64,000 nucleotides of DNA from Teratosphaeria epicoccoides. Its lineage: Eukaryota; Ascomycota; Dothideomycetes; Mycosphaerellales; Teratosphaeriaceae. The translations under genes and the position numbers were made by a program. The notes below the pieces were generated by a model. That model was given only the letters and a program-made list of their open reading frames with translations, was not told the DNA's origin and ran no database searches. Below are positions 10,512 to 21,800 of this stretch, piece by piece. Position 1 is the first letter of the stretch. Each line of letters opens with the position of its first letter. The stretch spans positions 1-64,000 of the forward strand of contig JADDMT010000145.1 of assembly GCA_021401465.1 (NCBI GenBank). The letters are read 5' to 3'.

Positions 10512-10926
10512 AGCCAGGTTCGACGTCCGTTGAGTTTGCGAGCAAGATCAATTGTCACGATCGAGTGCTTTGACGAGACAAGCTATTGTAGGATGGTCGA
10601 GACGCGCGTCTGCAGTCAGACATTGAGGGCGAATCGGCCAGCTCTCCAAGATAGCAGTCAGTCGACCGCATATTTGAGCGAGCCCGGCGTGTGGAATATT
10701 CGACCTCATGTTCAATAGCAACTTGTGCAGCGACAGTCGAATGATTCCTTCGACCGATCCTAACGCCTTCAGCCCCACTGAACGCATTATGCATGACATG
10801 GTGGCCTAACACCAATGTCGGCCGATGACTGAGTGGCGATCAGCCAGCCCAACCGAACGGCCTATCTGCATAGCAAGTACGCGCTTACCCTCCGCAGCTC
10901 AAGTCTTGTAAGTTGGTCCGGCAAAT
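10512..10926. other. Gene-poor stretch
   Basis: Several overlapping frames of 60-86 codons exist on both strands, none with protein-like content I recognise. It probably holds more of the decayed MFS gene and the upstream region of the dioxygenase relic. Confidence 0.35.
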
Positions 10927-12190
10927 ATGGCCTCCAAATTAACAGCACCCACGACTCTTCAGCTATTTGCCGAAGATACCGGCTACTCCTCGCTCAGACA
11001 ACATCCCGGGCCTGCGTGGACTCCAAAAACCTCCATCCCCAGACGACAGAATGAAGATAGCAGCCCCTCGTACCGAAAGTACATGCGTACGTCTTTGCTA
11101 CTCCAAGCGTCTGCACGTCAGTACAGATGCAGCGGCAGCCTTCTACCATCCACTCGAAAAGGTTGAAGACATCGGTGCCTCCGAGCACAACGATCCAGGT
11201 CTACGAGCAGGACGAGTGATTGCAAACCCTCCTGAAGAACGCCACCAAATTAGCAGACCTCTTGTCTCACGCCGGCACCGAGATCGAAGATTTCCAGCGA
11301 TCTCACCTCACCACCGGAGACCTAGACGAGCTCGCCTTGCTGGCCGCAAGACGTGGTGCTCTTCTCTTCCGCAACCAGGACTTCCAGCGCCTCAGCCTCG
11401 AGCGCCAGAAGCAAGTCTCCGCTCACTTCAGCTCACTGCACATCCATCGGTGGGCACCCCACCCAGCGACCGGCTCTGCTGCGCATATAATCATCTACGG
11501 AACCAGAGAAGAGCTTCGTGTTCGTCGCTCGTAGCGCGATCGCAGCCTCATTTACTGGCACGTAGATCACTCGCTCAAGCAGCAGTCGCGAAGCGCGACG
11601 TTCATCGCGCTGCTGGAGCCTCTGGCCATGGCTGGTGAGGATACGCTCGTCAGCTCTATCGTTCAAGGCACTCAAAGTCTGTCGCGGAACTTTCGCGAGA
11701 GGGAGGGGAAATTGACTGCGATCCCCTTGAACAATGACGCTTTACCTCAGGAACTGAAGAAGGGTCCGGACGCAGTGATGCGCCGGCAAGGCCTGGTACA
11801 TGTAGCCGAGCACCCAATCGTGAGACCCCATCCAGACACGAAAGAGAAAGCTTTTCGTAAGCAATCGCTCTGTACATGACTTACACCGAAGATGACGTGT
11901 TGTCGGCACCGACCAAGAAGAATCCGACCACCTTCCAAACTTCCTCTTCGATCACAACGCCAAACGCGCAGACGTCCAGTGCCGTGTCAGATACGAGACC
12001 GGCGCGTTCCTGGTCTGGGACCAACGAGTCACGAACCACTCTCAGACGCTCGACTGGGTATCCGGCAGGGGAGCGGCGCCACGCATGGCGATTGACACCG
12101 CTGGCTGAGAAGCCGATTCCGTCGTTAGTGGAGGAAGACGGTGGAGAGTGCCGGGAGGATTTCGGGAGAGCGTCTTTGGGCCTGTGTCAA
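10927..12190 (+). pseudogene. TauD/TfdA-like 2-oxoglutarate dioxygenase relic
   Basis: Blocks of a fungal taurine-dioxygenase-like protein follow in order but in shifting frames: EHNDPGLRA (about 11187), then LLKNATKLADLLSHAGTEIE, ELALLAARRGALLFRNQDF and PLAMAGEDTLVSS in one frame, VWDQRVTNHSQTLDW in another, and YPAGERRHAWRLTPLAEKP in the first part's sister frame. The Fe(II) ligands are visible: His and Asp in YWHVDHS and the distal His in RVTNHSQ; the 2-oxoglutarate Arg is likely in ERRHAWR. One TAG replaces a probable Trp at 11532-11534, and there are frameshifts near 11220, 11860 and 12060. Active relatives oxidise sulfonates or similar acids. The product is not functional here. Confidence 0.85.
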
Positions 12191-12415
12191 ATATTGATTG
12201 GAGTGTGCTGTCAATGTGTACGCAGCGAGCACGACTCGAGGCTACTGTGGTCAATCAAGTCCGCTCTTTCGCTCCGCTGAAGCTGTGCAAATCTGGCCTG
12301 GGTCTCTCGGTCATGAAATGCTTCGATTCGACAACGCCTTTGTTCACAACGCGGTTTCGGACCCCTTGCCAGCCCATCTGTAGATCTGCATGTTTGACAA
12401 GTGGCATAATCGCTT
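12191..12415. other. Convergent intergenic region
   Basis: Short spacer between the end of the dioxygenase relic and the end of the transcription-factor gene. Nothing recognised. Confidence 0.4.
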
Positions 12416-14537
12416 TCACACAGTTCCGTCCTGTGGATGCGGCATCTCATTCTGATAGGCTTCTCCTTCAGCCCGCCCGCCAGAGAGAGCCGGGTCCAAC
12501 ATTGTCGCTTTTGGTGTTGGCCCAATTGACGTCGATACATCAGGCGGCTGTTCTTGATTCTGAACCTCCTGAACACCTGTGGTGGCACGCGACTGCATTA
12601 GGACGCCCATGTCTGCCTCAAACTGTGGCCATTGGTCTACAAAGACGCCCAGACTGGCTTGTAACGAGTAGATACGCTGCTGAGCTTCGGCGGGTGCACT
12701 CTGGCCAAACGCACTCTGAAGCTGTGCCATGGCCGCCGCACATGCCTCAATGGCATTGTACGGCAGGTATTTGAGAAGCCCCTGCCTCCCCAGCTGCTCG
12801 GCGGCAGTCTGTATATGCGTTGCAGCGGCGCTGCACTTCTCAGAGTCATCAGGGCTCGGGTGCGAGGCTCTGCCGGATCTGTGCAAAAGGACAATCGCAT
12901 GGTTGTACGCAATGTGCAGTGTCGCGCTCTGCAAGCTGATCTCTTTGGTCTGTCCAATCTGGAGGTGCTGAGGTGTCTGCGAGCGCCATTGATCTAGTGC
13001 TGCGTCTGCGTTATGCAGAGCTTGCTTGCGCTGTTCTGCTTGTACCCTAGGGCGCAAGCATGCCCTTACAGACTGGGACACAATAACGGACAGTCGTATA
13101 GTATGCAGCACGAGTTCGATGTGCGTATCTGACAGCGTCATTAGCAAAGATTCGGAGGCAAGGCTTCTTGAACGTCACTCACTCTGACCGCAGTTGCTGA
13201 AGTCTGTGGCTTGGATCTCTTGCACATCACAGTCTTCTAATGAAATGGCCGAAGGGCGTCCCCGAAGCACAGAAGCCGTATCGATCGCGAACAACAGCCA
13301 GAAGACTCTCCGCCGCATCTGCTTGGCTTCGATAGACAGCACACTGGCCTCAGCATCTCGATGCATGCCAAGATCGAATGCGATCGTTGCAGCATAGCGG
13401 ACCCAGAAGTATGCATCTCCTTCAGCCAAGCTGCCTCCAGTGTATGCCAAGAGCAGACAACTCTGCACAACCACGTCCCGACTGCGCTCGTACTGACAGT
13501 CGATTAGCACCTTTGTTCTATGGAAGAACATCGATTTCATCGACTCGCGCTCTTTCTTGTTGTCGTAGACAATTTGAGATGTCGCAGCCAGCATAGCCTG
13601 TAAAAGTAACAGCGAAGGAGAACCAGAGGGCTCCATTGGCCCCTGTCTGTTGTATTGTGCCATGAACGGGCGCTCGTCGACGACTGGGAAGATCGGGTTG
13701 ACATATGCGAAGAAAGCTCGAATGAGCTGATCGACCAGAGGCTTGTCCGGAAGTTGAAGAACTTCAGTGGGCACCTGACGTGGCAGATTGACCACTTGTC
13801 GCAGAGAAGTCGTTGGGACATGATGGCAATTTGGGTCTCGTCCATTGACACGGGTGATGAAGTCTATGTTTGACGCCTCGCTGCCTAGGTATGTAAGGTC
13901 CTCGTCCTTGCGATTGAGTGCTGGCATCTCTGCAATACGAGCGGGTCGTGTCTGGTACATGGTGCCCAGAAGAGGATCCGGAATAGGTGCCGAGCCTGGC
14001 GAGCCGACCGAGGCTCGAGGAGGCGGATAGACCTGTCCATTTGGTGAGGAGGTAGAGTACGCATTGGCGACATTGGGATCGTTGATCGAGGCGTAGTCTC
14101 CGTGTGGCAACATGCCGGGGAAGGACCCACGTCCTCCCCCAGCACGACGCTTCTTCTCATGCGCTGAGCAGTCAAGTCGGTTGGCCTTTTGGCAATTTGT
14201 GCATGGTGTGCCTACGATAGTTACATCGCATTTAACTTTGCGAGCGTGACAGGTTTGCTGTGCGTTATCAGCCCAGTGTCATCATCCTAGTCCGCGCAAC
14301 ACCACCAATGTGGACCGCCTTTTAGGCTCAACATTGCCGTCGCTAAACCGACAGCTCAAGCACAACTCGCGCCGCGACAGACAGTGAATGACACTCTTGG
14401 TTCGATGATATTGAAGAGTAAGGTAGATGCATTCCGTCGCGTCTGCCCTTCGTTGCTTTTGCCTGCATCCAGCCCGAAAGATAAGGGATTTACAAGGAAG
14501 ATCAACTTACACATGCAGCACGTCGTCTTGTTGCCAT
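12416..14537 (-). CDS. Zn2Cys6 transcription factor with fungal-specific middle domain
   Basis: Three exons: 14511-14537 (MATRRRAAC), 13183-14257 and 12416-13128. The introns are 253 bp (14258-14510, GTAAGT..CACAG) and 54 bp (13129-13182, GTGAGT..GCTAAT..TCAG). The total is 604 residues. Joining the 27-bp first exon completes the DNA-binding cluster: C9-QT-C12-HARKVK-C19-(8)-C28-TN-C31-(7)-C39. A linker rich in Pro, Gly and Ser follows, then the fungal_trans domain (LPDKPLVDQLIRAFFAYVNP, FPVVDERPF, then LLLAYTGGSLAEGDAYFWV and RRRVFWLLFAIDTASVLRGR). The C-terminus is helical and Gln-rich. It acts in the nucleus; its targets are unknown. It converges on the dioxygenase relic, which may have been a former target (inference). 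Confidence 0.9.
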
Positions 14538-15064
14538 TGTTCGGGATGATTCTTCGGTGGTTCGGTCGTCTCTCTCGCCGAAATGTTTATCGGAAGAAAG
14601 CGAGTAGCAGGCGCTTGACTCGTAGAGCTGATGACGCGTGTCTGACTCAGCACATCGACCGCGCTTGTCCTATGAATGAATTTATATTGAATCTCACATG
14701 GCTGATGAACCCCAGCTTATCGGCATGGCTGGCAGCCATGGTAGACCATATGGAAAGCCTGCTGTCCGACTTGCAGTAGCAAAAATGGACTGTGTTTACA
14801 GGGAGCTAGTTCCACAATCCAGCGGTTATTGGTGACGTACTTTCAAACACACCGATGAGAGTCCAGTTGACTGCCCAGTCTGCCGACGCCATCACCACGT
14901 CCGTTCGACAGCAGCTACTCCATTGCAACTGCGTATATACCGCCGTGTTCTGGTGTTGACGGCAGCATTCGGAGGAAAAGATTTATATTCTGCACTGCTC
15001 GCTCTCTAGCAATACCGAACGAAGTCCACACATCAGGTTCGTAATTATCAGCCACGTCCGCTCG
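14538..15064. other. Intergenic region upstream of the transcription factor
   Basis: A 131-codon plus-strand frame (14384-14779) overlaps the transcription-factor promoter and first intron; it shows no recognisable protein pattern and is not called. No other signal seen. Confidence 0.4.
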
Positions 15065-15763
15065 TCACCAATTGCACGGACTCAAAGCACCCAACTGCTG
15101 AATAATCTTCTTCGAATCAATGACCGTGAACTCATGGTACTCACAGGCCACATTGGGACACTTTCCAATTTTGTCTCCGTGCGCCAAAATCTTATCGCCA
15201 TACTTGAACAGTTTCTTTCCCCATTTCGCCACCAGCGCAAAGGCCTCAAGCTCCGGGACCTCCGTGATCACTTTGTCTGCAACCTCCGCGGCGTCCAGTG
15301 CCGCCTTGATCACATCTTCAGTCATGACATATGCCAAATCGACCACAAAGCAGACAGTCTCGCCGATACCTTTGTTTGCTTCAGTGGCCATATCGGCAAC
15401 GCCGGTGCTGTTATAGCAGCTGCAGATGCTGCCGGCTGCTAAATGGGTCTCGGGATTCATGTTGGCGGCGCATGTGGAGCCGACGTCGGGCTCGTTGCCC
15501 AGAAGGCCGTGGCAGTAGGCGACGCAGTCGGTTGCCTTGGTGCAAGATTTGTGGGCGCTGTTGGCTGTTTCGTCGCAGGCTTCGGTGTCAGTGCTGCAGT
15601 CGTTCGGATCGACTTGTTCGACCTGAGCAGTCGGGGCTCGTTTGTCGGCTATTGTAGGTAGTGCAATCTCAGAGACAAGTGGATATGGCGAGACTACATA
15701 GGCAAAGGTGTAGCGAGTGAGCAAAAGACTCGCGGCCGACGTGATGAGGAAACGCATCTTCAA
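15065..15763 (-). CDS. Secreted cysteine-rich protein
   Basis: One exon, 232 residues, no family recognised. The first 21 residues (MKMRFLITSAASLLLTRYTFA) form a signal peptide: basic start, hydrophobic core, small residues at the cut. A KR at 41-42 (ADKR) could be a Kex2 processing site. The mature part has 12 Cys; eight of them lie in the segment from NDCSTDTEACDE to SICSCYNSTG, and the spacing suggests several disulfides. The helical middle (LDAAEVADKVITEVPELEAF) is charged. A second Met at residue 3 is an alternative start. It is the last gene before the repeat nest, about 560 bp from it. Small secreted Cys-rich proteins next to repeats are often fast-evolving and may act outside the cell; no role is shown here. 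Confidence 0.85.
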   Translation of the reverse strand: MKMRFLITSAASLLLTRYTFAYVVSPYPLVSEIALPTIADKRAPTAQVEQVDPNDCSTDTEACDETANSAHKSCTKATDCVAYCHGLLGNEPDVGSTCAANMNPETHLAAGSICSCYNSTGVADMATEANKGIGETVCFVVDLAYVMTEDVIKAALDAAEVADKVITEVPELEAFALVAKWGKKLFKYGDKILAHGDKIGKCPNVACEYHEFTVIDSKKIIQQLGALSPCNW

Positions 15764-15830
15764 GGAAGCGTCAATTTTGTGAAAGTGTCATCTGAGCTCG
15801 TGTAAATTTGCCTGACATGGCTGGGCCTGA

Positions 15831-15840
15831 CTTTTTATAT
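15831..15840 (-). promoter_or_regulatory. TATA box of the secreted-protein gene
   Basis: Minus-strand ATATAAAAAG, about 70 bp upstream of the start codon at 15763. Confidence 0.6.
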
Positions 15841-16869
15841 CTTGAGCTGCTGTAACCCAATGAGTTAGCCAGAATACCTGAGCTGTGAAAGCTGATGGAG
15901 GCAATGCGAGGATGCCAGTGACCACAGCTTCGGTAGCACAGGACCTGAGTCTACACGTATGTTAGTACATTGTTGGTGGCGTTCATCGACATGATGTTCT
16001 AGCTCGTCGCCCTCGTGAGCTGTGGAGGATCCAGATTTCGTTAAGCATTACGCCTCGCCTAAGTCTTCGCATGCTGAAGTCACGCTATTAATTCATCGTT
16101 GGCCTTCACTGCACTGATGTGGAACGGCAGTCGAATTCTCGAGCGTAAAGCTGCGAATCACGCAAGAGTTCTGTGAGGTTCCTATCAGCGGCATTTGCTA
16201 TGTTGAGAGGGCTGATATCTAGTGTCATCAGCCATGCTGTGCAGCTCCATGGGCGGCATATGTTCTTTTCGCAGACTGGGACCATGGATCTCGAACGTAG
16301 AGGGAGAAATAGAGTTTGAGATTTAGGCAGTGCTCAAGCTACTAACCTGTTACCTCTACCTCCTAGGAGATACAGATTAAGGACCTTTAGCAACCTGCAT
16401 ACCTACTACTTTGCAGGCACTTTGCAGGTGCCATATTTAGTTAGTATGATACACAATATATTGCTAGTTAGTCTATATGTAATACTATATTAATATTACA
16501 TTATTAGTTAGCGTATGTAGTTATTAACGCGTCATCTAGTTAGAAGTCTGCTAAGACTTACCTTTGTCTGTCTGTTACTACACCTATTACTATACCTACT
16601 ACTACATCAATCTAACTAGAATTACTACTAGCGCTACTACTATTATAGATAATAACATATAAGACATACTACTAATTATTAGCTTTAGATTCCTGCTTCT
16701 AAGTTATTAGCAGCTCTGTCAAGACTACTAGTAGAGGCTTTGACACTATAAGCTAGTATATAAGCCTATACCCTTTATACTAGACAGGTAGCAGGCTAAT
16801 AACTACTACTATAAGGTTAAGTTAGTTTAGCTGTATTAGTATAGGTAGTATATTACTAACATCTACATA
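15841..16869. other. Island edge and left end of the DNA transposon
   Basis: Sequence of normal composition continues to about 16310; from about 16320 it becomes strongly TpA-rich. The part from 16320 to 16869 should contain the left end and 5' flank of the Harbinger-like element, but I could not find a terminal inverted repeat or a start codon. Confidence 0.4.
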
Positions 16870-17409
16870 GACTCAAGAAAAGCAAGGTAAAGCACTTGCT
16901 TAGAGTATTTGACATTAGCTTAATAACATAGCGTAACTAACTAAAGCCTTTACTAGAGTTCGCACTAGTGCTTATACTAATGCGTCTAGTAAGGCCTAGT
17001 AGCGTTTAGGGTACTTAGTATACTAACTTTAGCTAGAGTGTTAGATATCTATTATCTGTCTTTACAGACACTATTAAATACCTCTTAACTCGATTTAGCA
17101 GGATCCTTAACTAGCAACTACACCTCTAATAATATAAGACACTCTACTTGTTCTCCTATGCCTTAATATAGAAGGGTATAGACAGATATATATAGGGCTT
17201 TATTAATAGTCACTTTATAGGCTTTACAAGACTATAGAAAGAGTAGCAATTATAGTATAGCGGACATAACAAGGCATATAGCTTAAAATTGCAAGGTATT
17301 ACTACACTAGATAGTCTAATCTCTAGCATTATTAGACTGTTCTATAGCAAGGATAATGACTAATACATATACTAAGACTCTAGCGTGCTAGAGTGCCTGT
17401 AGCGTATAA
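16870..17409 (+). pseudogene. PIF/Harbinger-like DDE transposase, N-terminal part
   Basis: One frame, broken only by TAG/TAA, reads KPLLEFALVLILMRLVRPSS (helical lead-in), then YLLSVFTDTIKYLLTRFSRI, GFINSHFIGFTRL (first catalytic Asp region; the family has GFIDGT.RPI) and YSGHNKAYSLKLQGITTLDS (family: YSGHKR.HGLK.Q.VVTPDG), then SIIRLFYSKDND. This order is that of DDE_Tnp_4 transposases. The start is not visible. At 17409 the frame is cut by A2 and resumes exactly in frame at 32606. Confidence 0.75.
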
Positions 17410-17769
17410 TAATACGGTTAATACTAGGGGGCTATTAGAGCTGCATAGGTTCTGATGCCTGCCCTTAGCATGTAGTAACCCTACTATACATAGCAAGGAG
17501 GTCCTTCGTACATACGTTAGCTTGTATGTCATCTAAGTAGGATTAATGGTTAACGTAGGATGCCCCTATGTCGCTAACCCTATAATACCCCTACAGGGAT
17601 AGGCTTAGACATGCTTTCCCTAATTAAGGGGCGCTAGGGGTTATAAGCACCCTTAGCGCTACCTCTGTAAAAAGCAGAAAGCAGCGCTGTCTTATACCTA
17701 TTAAAAGGTCAGATTACTCTATCACACTACGAGATATTTTTATATCATATAGAATATATATCTATATTA
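17410..17769 (+). repeat. 5' LTR of A2
   Basis: 360 bp, TAATACGG..TATATTA (RIP forms of TG..CA). A TATA-like TTATAAGC is at 17641-17648. AGAAAGCAG at 17676-17684 is complementary to CTGCTTTCT at 17773-17781, immediately after the LTR: a candidate self-priming pair. Confidence 0.92.
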
Positions 17770-18286
17770 GTTCTGCTTTCTCTACCTTGCTTTACAGTCT
17801 AGTAGAGAATACTACAATATGTCTAGAGTACTACGTACTCGCAACTAACGTGTAGCGAGTACTATCCTAAGCGCCTGTAATAGCAAAGCTAGCCTAAGTA
17901 ACTAGCCTACAGAAGTACCCCCTACAAGCGACACTACATTAAGTAACAGTTCTGCTAGAGGCTAATTACGTAGCAGACAAGGTAATAGGCCTCCTGTATA
18001 GGGACTGCAGCTAACCCTGACTATTAACCTAGCCCTTGTAGCCATAATTGTCGATTAGGTTGCGAACTGCCTTGCGAACTAGAGCTAGAGCCGTACTGCT
18101 TCTAGTAGCGACAACAGAGAGGACGACAAAGACGTCGCTATAAGTAGTACTAATAAACTAGCAGATAAAGAAATCTAGCGAGATTTCATGCTAGGGACCT
18201 ACAGAGACAACTTACTAGCAGGCGTAGACTCTCCGCGTATACCCGCGAGTCTAGTGCCTAAATTCGGGGCTATAGTAGGCTAACTA

Positions 18287-18775
18287 TGTCATAAGTGTCA
18301 GGAGTACTGTCCGGAGTACTGTAGGATACAGGATCATGAGGGTCCTAAGTACTATGAGTCATAGTATAGTTATAGGAGTACTATAAGTTATAGGCATAGT
18401 CATAGGAGAAAGGATCTGTCACGTGAGGACAGATCCCTAGATCTGTAGGGTTAGTCTACAGATCTATAGGCCTACAAGGAAGAAGGGATCTATCACGGGA
18501 TAACAGACCCTTAGATCTGTAGGGTTAGTCTACAGATCTGTAGACATAGATCTATTAGGTCTGTTAACAGATCTAACAGAGCTACTCTGTCTCTCTAGTA
18601 TATAGGCATGGCTTTAGGACAGGCAGTTAGGAGCTTCGTGCTTAATCTTAATTTAATCCTCTCTTGCTTAGAGGAGAGTTAGTTACAAGGTTAACTGCTA
18701 TTGTCGATATTCTTCATAGCTCTGCAAGTCTAATACCTAATCCCCTTCCTGCTATTAGCACCTACCCTTATGACA
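18287..18775 (+). repeat. 5' LTR of B1
   Basis: 489 bp, TGTCATAAG..TTATGACA. It holds two copies of a perfect 10-bp-arm hairpin (18439-18465 and 18513-18539; arms AGATCTGTAG/CTACAGATCT, 7-nt loop) and a TATATA at 18599-18604. GTGCTTAA at 18638-18645 pairs with TTGAGCAC at 18778-18785 just after the LTR (one G:T), a possible self-primer. Confidence 0.93.
18439..18539. repeat. Paired hairpins in the family B LTR
   Basis: Two perfect inverted repeats (18439-18465 and 18513-18539), each with arms AGATCTGTAG/CTACAGATCT and loop GGTTAGT, 47 bp apart. Equivalent pairs occur in every B LTR in the window. Confidence 0.8.
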
Positions 18776-18834
18776 TTTTGAGCACTACTTCTAAGGAAGC
18801 ATCAGGAGACTCGTCGAGCGCTTAACATACGCCT

Positions 18835-21800
18835 ATGTCAAGTAGTTCTTTAACTATTAGTTCAAGTTCTAGTGACAGTCAACTAACACCATGAGAACAA
18901 GTTGCTGCTATACCTTAAGTTACGTAGTAGCTCGAATCTATTCACCTTAGCGAGATGGCTCTAGCATCCGTCGCAGGTTTAACTACTAGGAATAGACATA
19001 GTAATAATGGCTTCAAGATAGGAAGCCCTACAGAGTTTACAGGACAACGATCTCAAGTCGAGATGTTTATCCTATAATGCTAGTTAGCATTTAACGTAGA
19101 TACGGAATAGTTTACGACACATTATAAGCGAATGATATACATTGTCTCTTACCTGAAGGGACTAGCGTTCGAGTTTATCTAGCCTTATCTAATAGATTAT
19201 CTGGATCACGTTAGTAACGCTAAAGCTAGGAAGACGACGACTAGGGAGATTCTCAACTTAGACAAGTCCTTGTTTAAGGCATTACGCGAAGCGTTTAGGC
19301 TCGGTAATAAGTAACAAGAGGCCGAGAGAGCTCTCCTAGGAATCTAGCAGAAGGGTTCCGCTACTAAGTACCGCGCGGACTTTTAGACCCTCTCTGCTCA
19401 AGTCGACTAGAATGATAACGCTTTAGCCGCTTAGTTCTACTAGGGACTAAAGGAGACAGTTAAAGACGAAATTGCCCGAGGAGATTAGCTAACGACATTC
19501 AAGGAAATAAGCGATCTCGCGATTAGAATCGATAATCGCATCTAGGAATGACAGCAAGAACGACAACATAGAAATTGCAAGCTAGCACAGGCTAACTATA
19601 AGGTCTAACGATTAGCACCAAAATGGCGAAGCGATTACTATAGTCTCTAACCTATGGAGTTAGATGCGACTAAGGGGCGTCTAAGGAATAGACCCTAAGG
19701 AAAGCCGCGGAAAGGCTCTCCTAATCAGAATGGTCTAAAGAAGCTATTCGACAAGAGTAATCTCGAGTGCTATAACTATAGAAAGAAAGGACACTTTTCC
19801 CGCGAATGTTTTGCGAAGAAGTAACGACAAGAGCTGCCTAGGATAGAGCAGGCTCGCGTAACAACGACAGCACCTAAGCAAAAGGCTGCCGCTACTCGAG
19901 AACTAGACCATGCCGCACTTACTTAGACTACGTGCTATGACGACGATTGTCGAATTTACATGAGTGATAAAGATGGTTCTAGATAGTACCCTAGCCGAAA
20001 TAAGGCATAGTCGATCTGTGCGCTAAGGGGTACACCTTCTAGTGCGACAGTCCTAAGGCAACAGGAACTAGAAGAAGAAGAAGAAGGTTTAGACGACAAC
20101 TACGAGCTTGTCGAAGCCGTCATTCCCGATTCCGAGGAAGACAAGAGCATAGAGCAATAGGCCATGCTACTACATGACATCAGACTCGACATTATCCGAA
20201 TCATACAGAACTAGTAGGCTTAGGCTTACCCATGGATTAATAGAGTACAACACGTTAACTAGCTTTAGTATGACGAACTAGCCGACTATATGCGACGACA
20301 CTTGAGGAGACTACTAGTCGTAGCTTAACCTTACGCGCATCAGAAAGTTGTCCAAGAAATTGTACCGTTCGGGGTAGAGTTCACGCCCTAGGGAGGCTAC
20401 CTAACCCACGAAGGTATTCAGATTCCAAGAGCGCTATGACTCTAAGTCTATTACTTAAAGATATAGTACGCAAGAAACGCGCAGGAACAGCGAGGCTAAG
20501 AACGAGAACGATCTCTTAGGCCAGAAAACAGTAACGCTTAGAGAAGAAGGCGAGACTACACGATCCCTGAACGAGTCCGTGAAGACAGTTATTCGGGAAA
20601 CGACAAGGTCCGCTAGAATTAGACCTACGGACAGACTAGATAGGGCTACAACGATGTGCCGCAATTAGCGCCAGATACGCGAACAACCTTAGAGTATAGG
20701 TACACATCGACGAAACGCTAGCTAGGGCCTTAATAGATTCAGGATGTACTAGAATCTTCATGACGCCTAAGTTCGCCAGGACAGCTAGGATAAAGCTACA
20801 GGCGAAGACGAATGCTTTCTCTCTACAAGCGATTAATAGAAAGCCGATTACGTACAACTAAGGAGTAGTTGACAAAGAGACTAAGATGATACCTCTGCGG
20901 ATAGGACGCTACTAAGAGATGCTCTAGTTTAACATCATGGAGTCACTAGGCTCGGATGTAGTACTAGGGTTGCTATAGCTAAGAAACACTAACCCCTATA
21001 TCGACTAGAAGAATGAGAGGATCTAGTTCCCGGAACTCTTAAGATTAATACCTCTACCTGTAGTACACGACGCACTAGGCAAGATCGAAATATGTGCTAT
21101 GACTTCAAGCGAGATAGTAGCCGCCATTAAGGATCTAGAACAGGAAGTGCACGTCCTATAGGTCAAAGCAACGCAATTAGAAGTCAAGGTCGAATTCATA
21201 ATTCCCGATAAGTATAAAGAGTTCGCTACTCTTTTCAAGGAAGAACCCGACTAAGAAGCTCTGCTAGAACACTAGGAGTAGGACTACGGGATACCCTTAC
21301 TCCCTAGCAAGACACTAACGAAGCAATCAGTTCGCCTGTTATTAGCGGCGAAACTAGAGATTCTCTGGAAATACCTAGAAGACAACCTCTAGAAAGGCTT
21401 CATCCGCAAGTCATAGTCCCTAGCCAGATATCTAATCCTGTTTGTGCCTAAGGGGGAAGATAACTAGCGACTCTACGTAGATTATTGTAGATTAAACGAC
21501 ATTACAATAAAGAATAGTTATCTGCTTCCTTTGCTCTCGGAATTACAGGACCGCCTACAAGGAGCAATGTAGTTCTCGAAGTTCGACATACCTAGAGCGT
21601 ATAACCGAATTCGAATTAAGGAAGGCGAAGAATAGAAGACTACGTTCTAAACTAGGTTCGGATACTATAAGTACATAGTCATGCTATTTAGGTTAACAAA
21701 CGCCCTGGCTACATAGCAGGCATTTATTAACAACGTACTACGAGAGTACCTCGACGTCTTTGTAGTTATATACCTAGACGACATCCTCGTCTATTCCTAG

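Noticed and set aside
14384..14779. 131-codon plus-strand frame upstream of the secreted-protein gene
   Set aside because: It overlaps the first exon and intron of the transcription factor on the other strand and has no recognisable protein pattern.
15120..15661. Plus-strand frames opposite the secreted protein
   Set aside because: Composition shadows of the signal-peptide gene; Cys/Arg-rich content comes from the Cys codons on the other strand.
18400..18560. Telomere-like repeat (TAGGGTTAG)
   Set aside because: Occurs as single copies inside the LTR hairpins, not as a tandem array.
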